From Arcobacter sp. (GTDB lineage Bacteria > Campylobacterota > Campylobacteria > Campylobacterales > Arcobacteraceae): a stretch of DNA of 49,286 nucleotides. The DNA is taken from positions 1 through 49,286 of the forward strand of contig DQSS01000354.1 in the NCBI GenBank assembly GCA_015663165.1, read 5' to 3'. The translations under genes were made by a program, and so were the position numbers. Under the pieces are notes generated by a model, which saw nothing but the letters and a program-made list of their open reading frames with translations, was not told where the DNA came from and did no database searches. Positions 34,311-43,201 of the stretch are shown piece by piece; the stretch's first letter is position 1, and each line of letters starts with the position of its first letter.

Positions 34311-34952
34311 TTAGCTAGCTAATACATCCGTACCCATAGCAGATTCTCTTATATTTCTTTTTTTAACATAGTTATTTAAACCTATATGGTTGTTGTATCC
34401 TAGTAGTTTTGCTATTTTTCTTACACTTAAACCTACACTTAGTAATTCTTCAATTTTATCTCTTTGCTCATCAAACTTTGACTTTTGTATTGTGCCTTTT
34501 GGTTTACCAAGACATACACCTTCAAGCTTTTTAGCTGTAAGTGCTTCTTTAGTTCTTAAACTCATTAAATCTTTTTCTAGGTCTATTGTCATACCTATTA
34601 TACTTAGTATCATCTTTGTAAGCATATCATCCGCACTTATTAAGTCAAGGTTTTGTTTTACACTTATGATTCTAACTCCACCTTTTAGTAGAAACTCTAC
34701 CATAGATAAAACAGTAGATATCGTTCTACCAAATACATTTAGATCAGAAACTAAGATTGTACAACCTTTTTTACAATCTTCTAAAAGTATAGAAATATTC
34801 TTTTCTTCATCAGGAACATTTACTTCTATCTCTACATTTTTAAACAAAGAAAGTTTGTTTTTCTTAAGATATTTAGCAATTTCAATTGCCTGATTATTTG
34901 TATATTCTTCATTATTTTTATTTACTCTTATAAAACTTATTATCTTTTCCAC
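34311..34952 (-). CDS. Serine recombinase/resolvase-like protein lacking catalytic residues
   Basis: 213 aa with the resolvase fold: N-terminal domain to about 120, long E-helix (TKMILSIIGMTIDLEKDLM), linker with GKPKGT, and a C-terminal helix-turn-helix (GLSVRKIAKLLGY). Where active members have RVS with the nucleophilic Ser, this protein has FIRVNKNN (Asn at 11). The LDRLGR motif is LNVFGR, so Asp and the first Arg are also changed. The frame is intact and has a good ribosome site (TAGGAG). It likely binds DNA without recombining. Two identical 12-mers lie upstream, and the mazF islet is downstream. Confidence 0.78.
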   Translation of the reverse strand: MEKIISFIRVNKNNEEYTNNQAIEIAKYLKKNKLSLFKNVEIEVNVPDEEKNISILLEDCKKGCTILVSDLNVFGRTISTVLSMVEFLLKGGVRIISVKQNLDLISADDMLTKMILSIIGMTIDLEKDLMSLRTKEALTAKKLEGVCLGKPKGTIQKSKFDEQRDKIEELLSVGLSVRKIAKLLGYNNHIGLNNYVKKRNIRESAMGTDVLAS

Positions 34953-34968
34953 ATTTTCTCCTAGTTAT

Positions 34969-35012
34969 ATATATTGTATAATATATAGTTAAATAATAAC
35001 ATATATTGTATA
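34969..35012. repeat. Two direct repeats ATATATTGTATA, 32-bp period
   Basis: Identical 12-mers at 34969-34980 and 35001-35012 sit 17 and 49 nt upstream of the recombinase-like ATG, in its promoter zone. The 32-bp period is about three helical turns, so both would face the same side of the DNA. Confidence 0.5.
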
Positions 35013-35189
35013 TCAATTTGTTTAATGTTTATACATAATGATATACCATAATAGCTTTAACTAATATTAAGAATTGCATTATTTATAAGATATATTTAGA
35101 TCTCTTTCCCTTCTCTTTATTTGTTAAATTCCTTATCAAGTACTTTTTAGATAAAATCTCTTTTATATATAGAACAAAGGAAAGTCTTC
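35013..35189. other. Intergenic spacer before ubiX
   Basis: AT-rich spacer with no ORF. A CTCTTTCCCTTCTC pyrimidine stretch lies near 35102-35115. TAAAAT-like -10 sequences occur about 40 nt before ubiX, and AAGGAAAG is the ubiX ribosome site. Confidence 0.3.
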
Positions 35190-35735
35190 ATGAAATTAGT
35201 AGTTGGAATTACAGGAGCAAGTGGAGTTAGTTTAGGTCTTAAATTTATCTCACTACTTCCCAAAAGTATAGAAGTTTATGCTGTGATATCGTCAAGTGCC
35301 AAAACAGCACTAGCATATGAACAAAATATCTCTATGCCAAACAATTCAAACATAACTTTTTATGACGATGAAAGTATAGGTGCTTGTATAGCATCTGGGT
35401 CATTTCAAACTGATGCTATGATTATCTTACCTTGTAGTATGAATACAATTGCAAAATGTACTGTTGGAATAGCTGATACACTAATTACAAGAGCATTTTC
35501 AGTTATGTTAAAAGAAAAAAGAAAAGTAGTTTTAGCACCAAGAGAGATGCCTTTTAATACAATCCAATTAGAAAACATGACAAAATTATCAAGTCTTGGA
35601 GTTATCATTGCCCCACCAATGCTTGGCTACTATTCACAACAACAAACTTTAGAACAAATGGAAGATTTTATTATAGGTAAGTGGTTTGATAGTTTAGATA
35701 TCAAGCATAATTTATATAAAAGATGGGAAGGATAG
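35190..35735 (+). CDS. ubiX: Flavin prenyltransferase UbiX
   Basis: 181-aa cytoplasmic enzyme that makes prenylated FMN, the cofactor of UbiD-type decarboxylases, from FMN and dimethylallyl phosphate. Family motifs: GITGASGVSLG for the flavin phosphate, GSFQTDAMIILPCSMNT split as GSFQTDAM and PCSMNT, and VLAPREMPF. No ubiD lies in the window. It starts a plus-strand run with coaD, tmk, hisS, speA and cysE, overlapping or nearly so. Confidence 0.94.
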   Translation: MKLVVGITGASGVSLGLKFISLLPKSIEVYAVISSSAKTALAYEQNISMPNNSNITFYDDESIGACIASGSFQTDAMIILPCSMNTIAKCTVGIADTLITRAFSVMLKEKRKVVLAPREMPFNTIQLENMTKLSSLGVIIAPPMLGYYSQQQTLEQMEDFIIGKWFDSLDIKHNLYKRWEG

Positions 35736-35737
35736 AA

Positions 35738-36214
35738 ATGGCAAAAAGAGCTATATACAGTGGTACTTTTGATCCTATTACAAACGGACATATAGATATA
35801 ATCAAGCGTGCTTTAAATGTATTTGATGAAGTTATTATTGGTGTTGCATCATCAAATACTAAAAAACCAATGTTCACATTAGAACAAAGAGTACAGTTAA
35901 TAAAAAGTGCAACAAAAGATTTAAAGGGTGTAGATGTAAAGCCTTTTGATACTTTACTTGTAAAGTTTGCAAAACAAAACAATATATTAAGTATAGTACG
36001 AGGACTAAGGGCAGTAAGTGACTTTGAGTTTGAACTACAAATGGGTTATGCAAATAATTCACTTGATGATAGTATAGATACTATTTACTTTATGCCCAGT
36101 TTACAAAATGCTTTCGTAAGTTCTTCAATAGTGAGAGAACTTATAAGATTTGATGGAAACTACAACCATCTTATACCCACAAATATCAAAGAGGAGATTA
36201 AACAATGTATTTAA
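35738..36214 (+). CDS. coaD: Pantetheine-phosphate adenylyltransferase
   Basis: Fourth step of coenzyme A synthesis, adenylating 4'-phosphopantetheine. I start at ATG 35738 (MAKRAIYSGTFDP), 15 nt inside the track ORF, because GGAAGGATAGAA then forms the ribosome site and the length (158 aa) matches the family. The nucleotide motif SGTFDPITNGH (TxGH) and the C-terminal VSSSIVREL (ISSTxxR-like) are present. It begins 2 nt after ubiX and overlaps tmk by 10 nt. Confidence 0.95.
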   Translation: MAKRAIYSGTFDPITNGHIDIIKRALNVFDEVIIGVASSNTKKPMFTLEQRVQLIKSATKDLKGVDVKPFDTLLVKFAKQNNILSIVRGLRAVSDFEFELQMGYANNSLDDSIDTIYFMPSLQNAFVSSSIVRELIRFDGNYNHLIPTNIKEEIKQCI

Positions 36215-36771
36215 TAATAGAAGGAATAGACACAGCAGGTAAATCAACACAGTTAGATATCCTAAAACAAAAATATCCAATGGCACTTTTTACTAAAGAA
36301 CCAGGTGGAACAGCTATGGGTACAAAAGTACGTGAAATGGTTCTAGGTGGTGAAGCAAAAAGTAAAGTAGCAGAGATGTTACTATTTTTAGCAGATCGTG
36401 CTGAACATAGCTTTGAAGTTATTAGACAAAATCCTGATGAATTTATCATAAGTGATAGAGGTGTAATCTCTGGTATAGGATACGCAAAAGATGTACCAAT
36501 GGAAATAGCAATATCTCTAAACCTTATAGCTTTAAATGGAGCAGTACCATCTAAAATAGTCCTTCTAGAATTAAGCCCTGAAGAACTTACAAAAAGACTT
36601 GGTGCTAAAGAAAATGATTCTATAGAAAGTAGAGGTACGGAGTATCTTTTAGAAGTTCAAAATAGAATGAAGCAAGCAATCAAAGAGCTTAATTTTGATG
36701 CAAAATTTATTGATGCTAGTTTAAGTATCAGTGAAATATCTCAACAAATACAGGACTATATCAATGAGTAA
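36205..36771 (+). CDS. tmk: Thymidylate kinase
   Basis: 188-aa kinase phosphorylating dTMP to dTDP for DNA synthesis. The P-loop is EGIDTAGKST, the DRY-like motif is SDRGVISGIGYA, and the dTMP site has KEPGGT. The track frame starts inside coaD (10-nt overlap), a usual compact arrangement here, and the end overlaps hisS. The LID region is short. Confidence 0.95.
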   Translation: MYLIIEGIDTAGKSTQLDILKQKYPMALFTKEPGGTAMGTKVREMVLGGEAKSKVAEMLLFLADRAEHSFEVIRQNPDEFIISDRGVISGIGYAKDVPMEIAISLNLIALNGAVPSKIVLLELSPEELTKRLGAKENDSIESRGTEYLLEVQNRMKQAIKELNFDAKFIDASLSISEISQQIQDYINE

Positions 36772-37975
36772 CATCCAAAGCCTAAGAGGTATGAAAGATA
36801 TTTTAGATAAAAATAGTGAGTTATTTACTTACTTCATAGACAATGCTTCAAAAATAGCATCAAGGTATGGTTTTTCATATCTTGAAACTCCTATCTTAGA
36901 AGAAACAGCACTATTTAAAAGAAGTGTTGGAGAATCTAGTGATATTGTTGGAAAAGAGATGTATCAGTTTATAGACAAAGGTGAAAATGATGTATGTCTA
37001 AGACCTGAAGGAACTGCTGGGGTAGTTAGAATGTTTGTACAAAACAAACTAGACCGTGCAGGTGGTACAAGAAAATATTTTTATCATGGACCAATGTTCA
37101 GATATGAAAGACCTCAAAAAGGACGGCTTCGAGAGTTTCATCAGTTTGGATGTGAATCTTTTGGAGAATCGAATGTATATGAAGATGCAAATATCATCTT
37201 AATGATTAGTGAAATTCTATCTTTCTTTAAGATTGAATATAACTTACAACTTAACTCTTTAGGTTGTAAAGAATGTATGCCAAGCTATAAAGAAAATTTA
37301 GTTAAACATCTGGAAGGTTTATCTTTATGTAGTGACTGTGATAGAAGAGTTTTAACAAACCCTATACGAGTACTAGATTGTAAAAATGACTCATGTCAAA
37401 ACGAACTAAAAGATGCTCCAAAAATCACAAATAGCCTATGTAGCATTTGTGATACTGACTTTGAGAAACTAAAAGTTATCCTTGATAAAAACAACATAAC
37501 TTATGAAGTTGATTCAAATTTAGTGCGTGGACTGGACTACTATACTAAAACTGCCTTTGAATTTGTAAGTACAAATATAGGTGCGCAAAGTGCAATAGCT
37601 GGCGGTGGAAGATATGATAGACTTGTAGAATTTTTAGGTGGAAGAGAAACTTCTGCTATTGGTTTTGCTATAGGTATTGAAAGACTTTTAGAGCTTATCA
37701 TAAAAAATGAAACAAAAGAAGAGGTTCTGTATATTGGAGCTATGAGTGAAGATGCTATAGATACAGTGTTTACAAAAGTATCGCAAAAAAGAAAAGAACT
37801 TAAAGTTATAACAGACTACAAAGTAAGAGGTTTTGGAAAACACCTTAACAATGCTCAAAAACTGGGAGCTACAACAGTAGCACTTGTAGGAGAAAATGAA
37901 ATAAAAGACAATACTATCTGGATAAAAAAACTTGAAACAAAAGAGGAACAAACTATCTCTTTAGATGAGTTTTAA
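36764..37975 (+). CDS. hisS: Histidine--tRNA ligase
   Basis: Class II aminoacyl-tRNA synthetase. The start is set at ATG 36764 (MSNIQSLRGMKDIL), 33 nt inside the track ORF, overlapping the tmk stop and giving 403 aa. Motif 2 is FRYERPQKGRLREFHQFG, the His-specific motifs RGLDYYTKTAFEF and GGGRYDRLV are present, and motif 3 is IGFAIGIERLL. The C-terminal anticodon-binding domain follows (about 315-403). Confidence 0.97.
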   Translation: MSNIQSLRGMKDILDKNSELFTYFIDNASKIASRYGFSYLETPILEETALFKRSVGESSDIVGKEMYQFIDKGENDVCLRPEGTAGVVRMFVQNKLDRAGGTRKYFYHGPMFRYERPQKGRLREFHQFGCESFGESNVYEDANIILMISEILSFFKIEYNLQLNSLGCKECMPSYKENLVKHLEGLSLCSDCDRRVLTNPIRVLDCKNDSCQNELKDAPKITNSLCSICDTDFEKLKVILDKNNITYEVDSNLVRGLDYYTKTAFEFVSTNIGAQSAIAGGGRYDRLVEFLGGRETSAIGFAIGIERLLELIIKNETKEEVLYIGAMSEDAIDTVFTKVSQKRKELKVITDYKVRGFGKHLNNAQKLGATTVALVGENEIKDNTIWIKKLETKEEQTISLDEF

Positions 37976-37988
37976 GAGGAAATAAAAT

Positions 37989-39791
37989 TTGAATAATTAT
38001 GGATTAGATATATGGGGAGATGATAACTTTATAATACAAGATGGTGTTGTAAAGCTAAATATCAGCCCTTATCCTGCTGTTGTAGATATAGTAAAAGAGC
38101 TAAGAGCAGAAGGAAACAAATGTCCTTTACTTCTAAGGTTCCCACATATCACACAAAAACAGATATCTAAACTATACACAACTTTTAATGATACTATCAA
38201 AGAATATGATTACAAAGCATCATTTAAAGCCCTATTTCCACTAAAAGTAAACCAAAATCCAAACTTCTTACTTCCTTTACTAAAAAATAGTGAAGAATTA
38301 AACTATGGACTAGAAGCAGGAAGCAAAGCAGAACTGATTCTTGCAATGGCTTACAACAACAAAAATGCACCCATAACAGTAAATGGATTCAAAGACAAAG
38401 AGATAATAACTCTAGGATTTATAGCAAAACAACAAGGTCATAATATCACTTTAACTATAGAAGGTATAAATGAACTAAAAACTATCATAGAAGTGTACAA
38501 TGAGTTAAATCTTCCTTGTCCAAATATTGGATTAAGAGTAAGACTACATTCAAGTGGTGATGGTATTTGGGCAAAGAGTGGTGGAATAAACTCAAAGTTT
38601 GGATTAAGTGCTACAGAAATACTTGATGCTTTTGAATTAGTAAAAGAATATAATATGTTAGAATCACTTACAATGATTCACTTTCATATAGGTTCTTCTA
38701 TGTCAAATATATCTCCACTAAAAAAAGCTTTAAAAGAATCTGGACATATATATGCTCAACTAAAACAGTTAGGCGCTAATAATTTAAAAGCTATAAATAT
38801 TGGCGGTGGACTTGCTATTGAGTACTCACAATTTCAAAGTAAAAAGCAATATTCACTTGCAGAATTTTGTAGTGATGTTGTCTTTACTCTTAAAGATATA
38901 GCACAAAAAAATGATGTAGAAGAACCTGATATTTATACAGAATCTGGACGCTTTATTGCTGCACCAAATACTATACTTATCACTCCTGTATTAGAATTAT
39001 TTTCAAGTGATTATGATGAAAATAGTCTAAGACCAAAAGAAGTTAATCCAGAAATAATAAAAGAGCTTTATTCCTTATACAATGAGATAAAAGTAAAAAC
39101 TGCGAGAGAATATATGCACGATAGTTTAGATCATCTTGAGTCAATATTGACACTTTTTGATTTAGGCTATGTAGATTTACAAGATAGAAGTAATGCAGAG
39201 GTTTTAACGCATCTTATAATTAAAAAAGCTATACAGTTATTGGAGTTTAAGGATTATACAGAACTTAAAAATATAGAGCAAAAAATACAAGAAAAGTATC
39301 TTTTAAACTTTTCTATATTCCAATCACTTCCAGACTTTTGGGGAATTGGGCAAAACTTTCCTGTTATGCCATTAACCAAGCTTAACACTATTCCAACTAG
39401 GAGTTCAACTCTATGGGATATCACTTGCGATAGTGATGGAGAGATACCTTTTAATCCAAAAGAACCTTTATATTTACATGATGTAGATTTAGAAAAAGAG
39501 GAGTACTTTTTAGGCTTCTTTTTAGTTGGTGCATATCAAGATATACTTGGTATGAAACACAATTTATTTACATCTCCAACAGAAGTAAATATTGACTTTG
39601 AAAAAGACAAGTACAAACTATCATCACTTATAAAATCCCAAAAAACTTTAGATATTTTTGAAGATTTGGATTATGATATTGAAGATTTACAGAACAGATT
39701 ATTTTCAAAAATTCAAGATGAAAATTTAAAAGATATATTAAACAACTATTTAAATGACAATGGTTATTTAAAAACAACAGAAATAAAATAA
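37989..39791 (+). CDS. speA: Biosynthetic arginine decarboxylase
   Basis: PLP enzyme converting arginine to agmatine, the entry to polyamines by the agmatine route. 600 aa from a TTG start that has AGAGGAAAT upstream; no better ATG exists. The PLP Lys is in LFPLKVNQNP, followed by GLEAGSKAEL and the barrel motif MIHFHIGSS; the C-terminal domain carries DITCDSDGEI, with the catalytic Cys. Downstream agmatine enzymes (speB or aguA/aguB) are not in the window. Confidence 0.95.
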   Translation: MNNYGLDIWGDDNFIIQDGVVKLNISPYPAVVDIVKELRAEGNKCPLLLRFPHITQKQISKLYTTFNDTIKEYDYKASFKALFPLKVNQNPNFLLPLLKNSEELNYGLEAGSKAELILAMAYNNKNAPITVNGFKDKEIITLGFIAKQQGHNITLTIEGINELKTIIEVYNELNLPCPNIGLRVRLHSSGDGIWAKSGGINSKFGLSATEILDAFELVKEYNMLESLTMIHFHIGSSMSNISPLKKALKESGHIYAQLKQLGANNLKAINIGGGLAIEYSQFQSKKQYSLAEFCSDVVFTLKDIAQKNDVEEPDIYTESGRFIAAPNTILITPVLELFSSDYDENSLRPKEVNPEIIKELYSLYNEIKVKTAREYMHDSLDHLESILTLFDLGYVDLQDRSNAEVLTHLIIKKAIQLLEFKDYTELKNIEQKIQEKYLLNFSIFQSLPDFWGIGQNFPVMPLTKLNTIPTRSSTLWDITCDSDGEIPFNPKEPLYLHDVDLEKEEYFLGFFLVGAYQDILGMKHNLFTSPTEVNIDFEKDKYKLSSLIKSQKTLDIFEDLDYDIEDLQNRLFSKIQDENLKDILNNYLNDNGYLKTTEIK

Positions 39792-39804
39792 TAAGAAAGA
39801 GCAT

Positions 39805-40524
39805 ATGACACTACTACAACTTATAAAAGAAGATTTTTCACTACCAAGAGCAAATGACCCTGCTTTACATTCAAGCTTTGAATTGATATTTAACTACCCA
39901 GGTGTTTGGGCAATTGTAAATTATAGAATTGCAAACAAACTTTATACTAAAGGTTGGAAAAGATTTTCAAGAGTATTAAATGGACTTAGCCAGTTTCTTA
40001 CAAATGTAGATATTCATCCTTGTGCAACTATTGGAAGAAGAGTCTTTATAGACCACGGTTTTGGTGTGGTTATTGGTGAAACTACAATCATAGAAGATGA
40101 TGTGCTTATATATCAAGGTGTTACATTAGGTGGAGTAAACCTTACAAAAGGTAAAAGACACCCTACTATTAAAAGCAATTCAGTTATAGGTGCAGGTTCT
40201 AAAGTACTTGGAAATATAACAATTGGAGAAAACTGTAAAATTGGTGCAAACTCAGTAGTAGTTAAAAATGTACCTTGCTCGGCAACAGCAGTGGGGGTTC
40301 CAGCAAGAGTCATCAAAAGTACAAATGCAGATTGCAACGAACATATAGAACAAAATCAAGCAGACCTTCCAGATGTATCAAAAGAGATGATTGTATACCT
40401 TATGAAAAGACTAAGCGTAGTAGAAAAAGCTTTAAAAGAACAAGACAATATAGATATATCAAAAGAAGATAAAGAGCTTGAAGAGTACTATTCCAACTTT
40501 ATAGATTCTATGGAAACTAAATAG
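39805..40524 (+). CDS. cysE: Serine O-acetyltransferase
   Basis: First step of cysteine synthesis from serine and acetyl-CoA. 239 aa with a helical N-terminal part, then a left-handed beta-helix of hexapeptide repeats (VDIHPCATIGRRVFIDHG with the active-site Asp-His, VIGETTIIEDDV, KIGANSVV). AGAGCAT precedes the ATG. The GTG of the TSUP permease overlaps its stop by one base; together they could serve sulfur metabolism. Confidence 0.94.
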   Translation: MTLLQLIKEDFSLPRANDPALHSSFELIFNYPGVWAIVNYRIANKLYTKGWKRFSRVLNGLSQFLTNVDIHPCATIGRRVFIDHGFGVVIGETTIIEDDVLIYQGVTLGGVNLTKGKRHPTIKSNSVIGAGSKVLGNITIGENCKIGANSVVVKNVPCSATAVGVPARVIKSTNADCNEHIEQNQADLPDVSKEMIVYLMKRLSVVEKALKEQDNIDISKEDKELEEYYSNFIDSMETK

Positions 40525-41255
40525 TGGTTATTACCCTTTTAGCTTTTGGAATAGCTACAGGGTTTATTGCTGGTTTCTTTGGAGTTGGAGGAGGAATGGT
40601 TCTTATTCCTATGCTTTTGTTTGCAGGTTTTTCTATGAAAAATGCTATTGCTATATCTATCCTTCAGATGGTGTTTACATCTATTTTTGGAACATTCTTA
40701 AATGCAAAGAAAAATAAAGCTATATTAAAAGATGGTTTATTTTTAGGACTTGGTGGTTTTGTTGGTGGATTATTTTCTGGATATATCATATCTTTTCTTA
40801 GTAATGAAGAATTGAAATATATATTTATTACTATTGTTGTCCTTGCTATATATAGAGTAAGTACTACTTCCTCAAAGCAAATTACACAAAAAACAAATCA
40901 TAATATTTATTTACTACTAATTATAGGATTTATTATAGGCTCTATTGCTATGAGTATCGGAGTTGGTGGTTCTATTATGCTTACCCCTATTCTTGCATCG
41001 TATATGTACTATAGTTTAAAGGATGCTTCTTCTATGGGATTATTTTTTGTAGTATTTTCTTCTATTGCTGGATTTATATCTTTATCTTATCAAGGTTCTA
41101 TGCTTTACTATGAAGGAAGTTTAGTAGGTATCGCTTCTTTACTTGGAGTTTATTTTGGAATAAAAGTAAAAAATTCAGTAAATATAACTTCATACAAAAA
41201 GTTTATTCTTACTTTGTATGTAGTTATTTTCCTAAGTATAGTTATAAAACTTTAA
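40524..41255 (+). CDS. TSUP (TauE/SafE) family membrane permease
   Basis: 243-aa inner-membrane protein with about seven or eight helices in two homologous halves, each opened by a Gly-rich stretch (FFGVGGGMVLIPMLL and GVGGSIMLTPIL). This is the pattern of TSUP permeases, which move sulfite, sulfoacetate, thiosulfate or related anions. GTG start overlaps the cysE stop. The neighbour hints at a sulfur compound, but the family has many substrates. Confidence 0.88.
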   Translation: MVITLLAFGIATGFIAGFFGVGGGMVLIPMLLFAGFSMKNAIAISILQMVFTSIFGTFLNAKKNKAILKDGLFLGLGGFVGGLFSGYIISFLSNEELKYIFITIVVLAIYRVSTTSSKQITQKTNHNIYLLLIIGFIIGSIAMSIGVGGSIMLTPILASYMYYSLKDASSMGLFFVVFSSIAGFISLSYQGSMLYYEGSLVGIASLLGVYFGIKVKNSVNITSYKKFILTLYVVIFLSIVIKL

Positions 41256-41276
41256 AGTTTAAAGTTTAATTTTTTC
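41247..41276. terminator. Bidirectional hairpin between TSUP and cheZ
   Basis: A palindrome AAACTTTAAAGTTT spans the TSUP stop and is followed by AAAGTTTAATTTTTT. It lies between convergent genes and can end the plus-strand transcript. The stem is pure A/T apart from two G:C pairs, so its strength is uncertain. Confidence 0.45.
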
Positions 41277-41760
41277 CCATACTAGCTATAAGTTCAGCTA
41301 GTTCGTCTTCATTTACAGCTTCACCATCTGAATCATCTATATGTTTTGCTTCAGGTGCTTTTATAGAAGCTACTCCACTTAATGTTGTAGCCATCATTTG
41401 AGAGATATCAATCATAGTATTCATAACTCTTTCTATCTTTTGTCTGTGGATATCTTGGTATTGCATAGTTGACATGATTTCAAATACTATATTTCTAATA
41501 TCATCTACAATTATAAGTGCTTTTTCTTCACTTTTTTCTTTAATACAAGTTTCACTAGCATCAAGCTCTACTAAAACTTGATCAAGCATAGTCATGATCT
41601 CTGTAGCTTTTTTCTCACTATCAACTGTTATAGATGATAATTGTCCAGCCATATTGTCTTTTGTAGCTTCTGAGTCTGATTTCTCTTCTTTTTTCTCTTC
41701 AACTACCATATCATCTAAATTCTCTGAGTTCATTAATGCATCTAATTCTTCTTGTGTCAT
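41266..41760 (-). CDS. cheZ: Chemotaxis phosphatase CheZ
   Basis: 164-aa cytoplasmic protein that dephosphorylates CheY-P. The N-terminus MTQEELDALMN resembles the FliM/FliY-type binding peptide and is found in Helicobacter/Campylobacter CheZ. The helical core has MQYQDIHRQKIERVM, matching the CheZ catalytic QDxxxQ motif. A low-complexity linker leads to an acidic C-terminal helix (NEDELAELIASMG), the expected CheY-binding tail. Ribosome site AAAGGTATATC. No other chemotaxis genes are nearby. Confidence 0.85.
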   Translation of the reverse strand: MTQEELDALMNSENLDDMVVEEKKEEKSDSEATKDNMAGQLSSITVDSEKKATEIMTMLDQVLVELDASETCIKEKSEEKALIIVDDIRNIVFEIMSTMQYQDIHRQKIERVMNTMIDISQMMATTLSGVASIKAPEAKHIDDSDGEAVNEDELAELIASMGKN

Positions 41761-42082
41761 GATATACCTTTAATTATTTATTCTTATATAATAACAAAAT
41801 AAATATTAAAAACTATATTTAATATTTTTAGTTGTACAGTATTGAAAAATGCAAGGAGTTATTATGGATATATTATATGCACTCTATAGAACAAATAAAA
41901 AAAGTAATATTAAAAGAGAAAATCAAAGAAGTTGATACCCCCTTTTAGTGAAAGATACTGGCATGTTTTACAAACAATCCAAGGCTCACTTGAAAGTTGT
42001 TTATTGATTATTGAATAGTCTTAAAACTATAATATTTTAAGGCTCATTTATACTTTATTATATAGTACAATATATAAGTTAT
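41761..42082. other. 322-bp gap between cheZ and truD with a degraded small ORF
   Basis: On the plus strand AAGGAG precedes an ATG at 41864 that opens a 23-codon ORF. In the next frame ATG 41877 runs to TAG 41946-41948 at a CCCCCTTTT run. A one-base shift there continues as SERYWHVLQTIQGSLESCLLIIE to TAG 42016-42018. This looks like a small gene broken by one or two frameshifts, or chance. CTTAAAA-N8-TTTTAAG near 42020-42042 could weakly end truD on the minus strand. cheZ promoter sequences must also lie here. Confidence 0.35.
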
Positions 42083-43144
42083 CTAGTGAACTAATTCTCG
42101 TATCAATTCAGTAGCATAACACCCTTTTTGAAGTGTAAATTCTAACTCAAAATGATTTTTTTCTTCGTTGTAATTTGATGAAACATCATCTGGGAATATC
42201 CATGCAAATCTTCTTGTACCATCTACAATTGTTTGTACCACAAACTCTTCTTCTATTTTTGCTGCTTCTCCTACTGCCATCTTTGCTTTTTTACCTGCAA
42301 GTAGTCCTGTAGGTACTCTATCTTTTAGATTAAACTTTGAAGACTCACTTTCTAAATCTTCAGCAAAAAATATTCTTCCATAAGGGTAGTGACTCATTAC
42401 ATCACCTTCTATTACTTTAAAAGGGTGTGGTTGTGATTTTAGTTCTTTTACTTGAGATACTGTCATATTTAATTTATCTGCTATTTCTTTAGGCTCAAAA
42501 GCAGTAACTAACTTAGATATTTCTACTCTTTTTGATAGCCATTGGTTGAATATATAACTTTGATAAGAGTTTAAAAACATTTGTTTTAGTTTTCTATTTT
42601 TTTCTTTTAGAGTACCTTCACAAATAGCCTTACCTTTTATGTAGTTATCTCCATCTATTCCAAATCTTTGAAATCCAAAATAATTAGGCATACCAAAAGT
42701 AGCAATCTTTCCAAGAACTTCTTCAAGTTTTAAAGAATCTCTTTCAAGTACTCTTTTAAGTCTTATAAAAAATTTATTTCCTTTTAGGTGTCCTATTTTT
42801 ATCTTATTGTTATGGTAAGTAGTTTCAAGGATTTTCATCTTTGGATGACTAAACTTTTCTATTTGTTCTTTGTATTGTTTATGAATAGATAAATGCTGTA
42901 TAGTCATAGCATTTTTATCTTTTAGTCCTGCATATCCTATATCCCTACTCTTACAGCCTATTGTGTCTGAAAGTATTTGTATAGCATCCCAAGTGGATAA
43001 ATCTTTTTTTCGTAGTTTAATGATGATATGTTCACCCTCACCTGAAAATTCATACAATGGTATCTCTGTAACAACAAAGTCATCTTTACTTTGCTTGAAG
43101 TAAATATCTATTTTACTATGGTTTAAAAAAAACTGTTTTTCCAT
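42083..43144 (-). CDS. truD: tRNA pseudouridine(13) synthase TruD
   Basis: 353-aa enzyme forming pseudouridine at position 13 of certain tRNAs. The catalytic Asp is in GYAGLKDKNAMT, which is the TruD signature. NYFGFQRFGIDGDNY and the FLNSYQSYIFNQWL segment also fit the family, and the insertion TRUD domain occupies the middle. A ribosome site AGGATAAAAAT precedes the ATG, and a GATACAATCGTATC dyad lies about 40 nt upstream. thiL lies 57 nt upstream on the same strand. Confidence 0.95.
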   Translation of the reverse strand: MEKQFFLNHSKIDIYFKQSKDDFVVTEIPLYEFSGEGEHIIIKLRKKDLSTWDAIQILSDTIGCKSRDIGYAGLKDKNAMTIQHLSIHKQYKEQIEKFSHPKMKILETTYHNNKIKIGHLKGNKFFIRLKRVLERDSLKLEEVLGKIATFGMPNYFGFQRFGIDGDNYIKGKAICEGTLKEKNRKLKQMFLNSYQSYIFNQWLSKRVEISKLVTAFEPKEIADKLNMTVSQVKELKSQPHPFKVIEGDVMSHYPYGRIFFAEDLESESSKFNLKDRVPTGLLAGKKAKMAVGEAAKIEEEFVVQTIVDGTRRFAWIFPDDVSSNYNEEKNHFELEFTLQKGCYATELIRELVH

Positions 43145-43201
43145 ATTTTTATCCTATATAATTTATGATACGATTGTATCTAAAATGACAGGAAAATATG
43201 T

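Noticed and set aside
34390-34893. Plus-strand ORF of 167 aa
   Set aside because: Lies entirely antisense to the recombinase-like gene, whose domain content and ribosome site are convincing.
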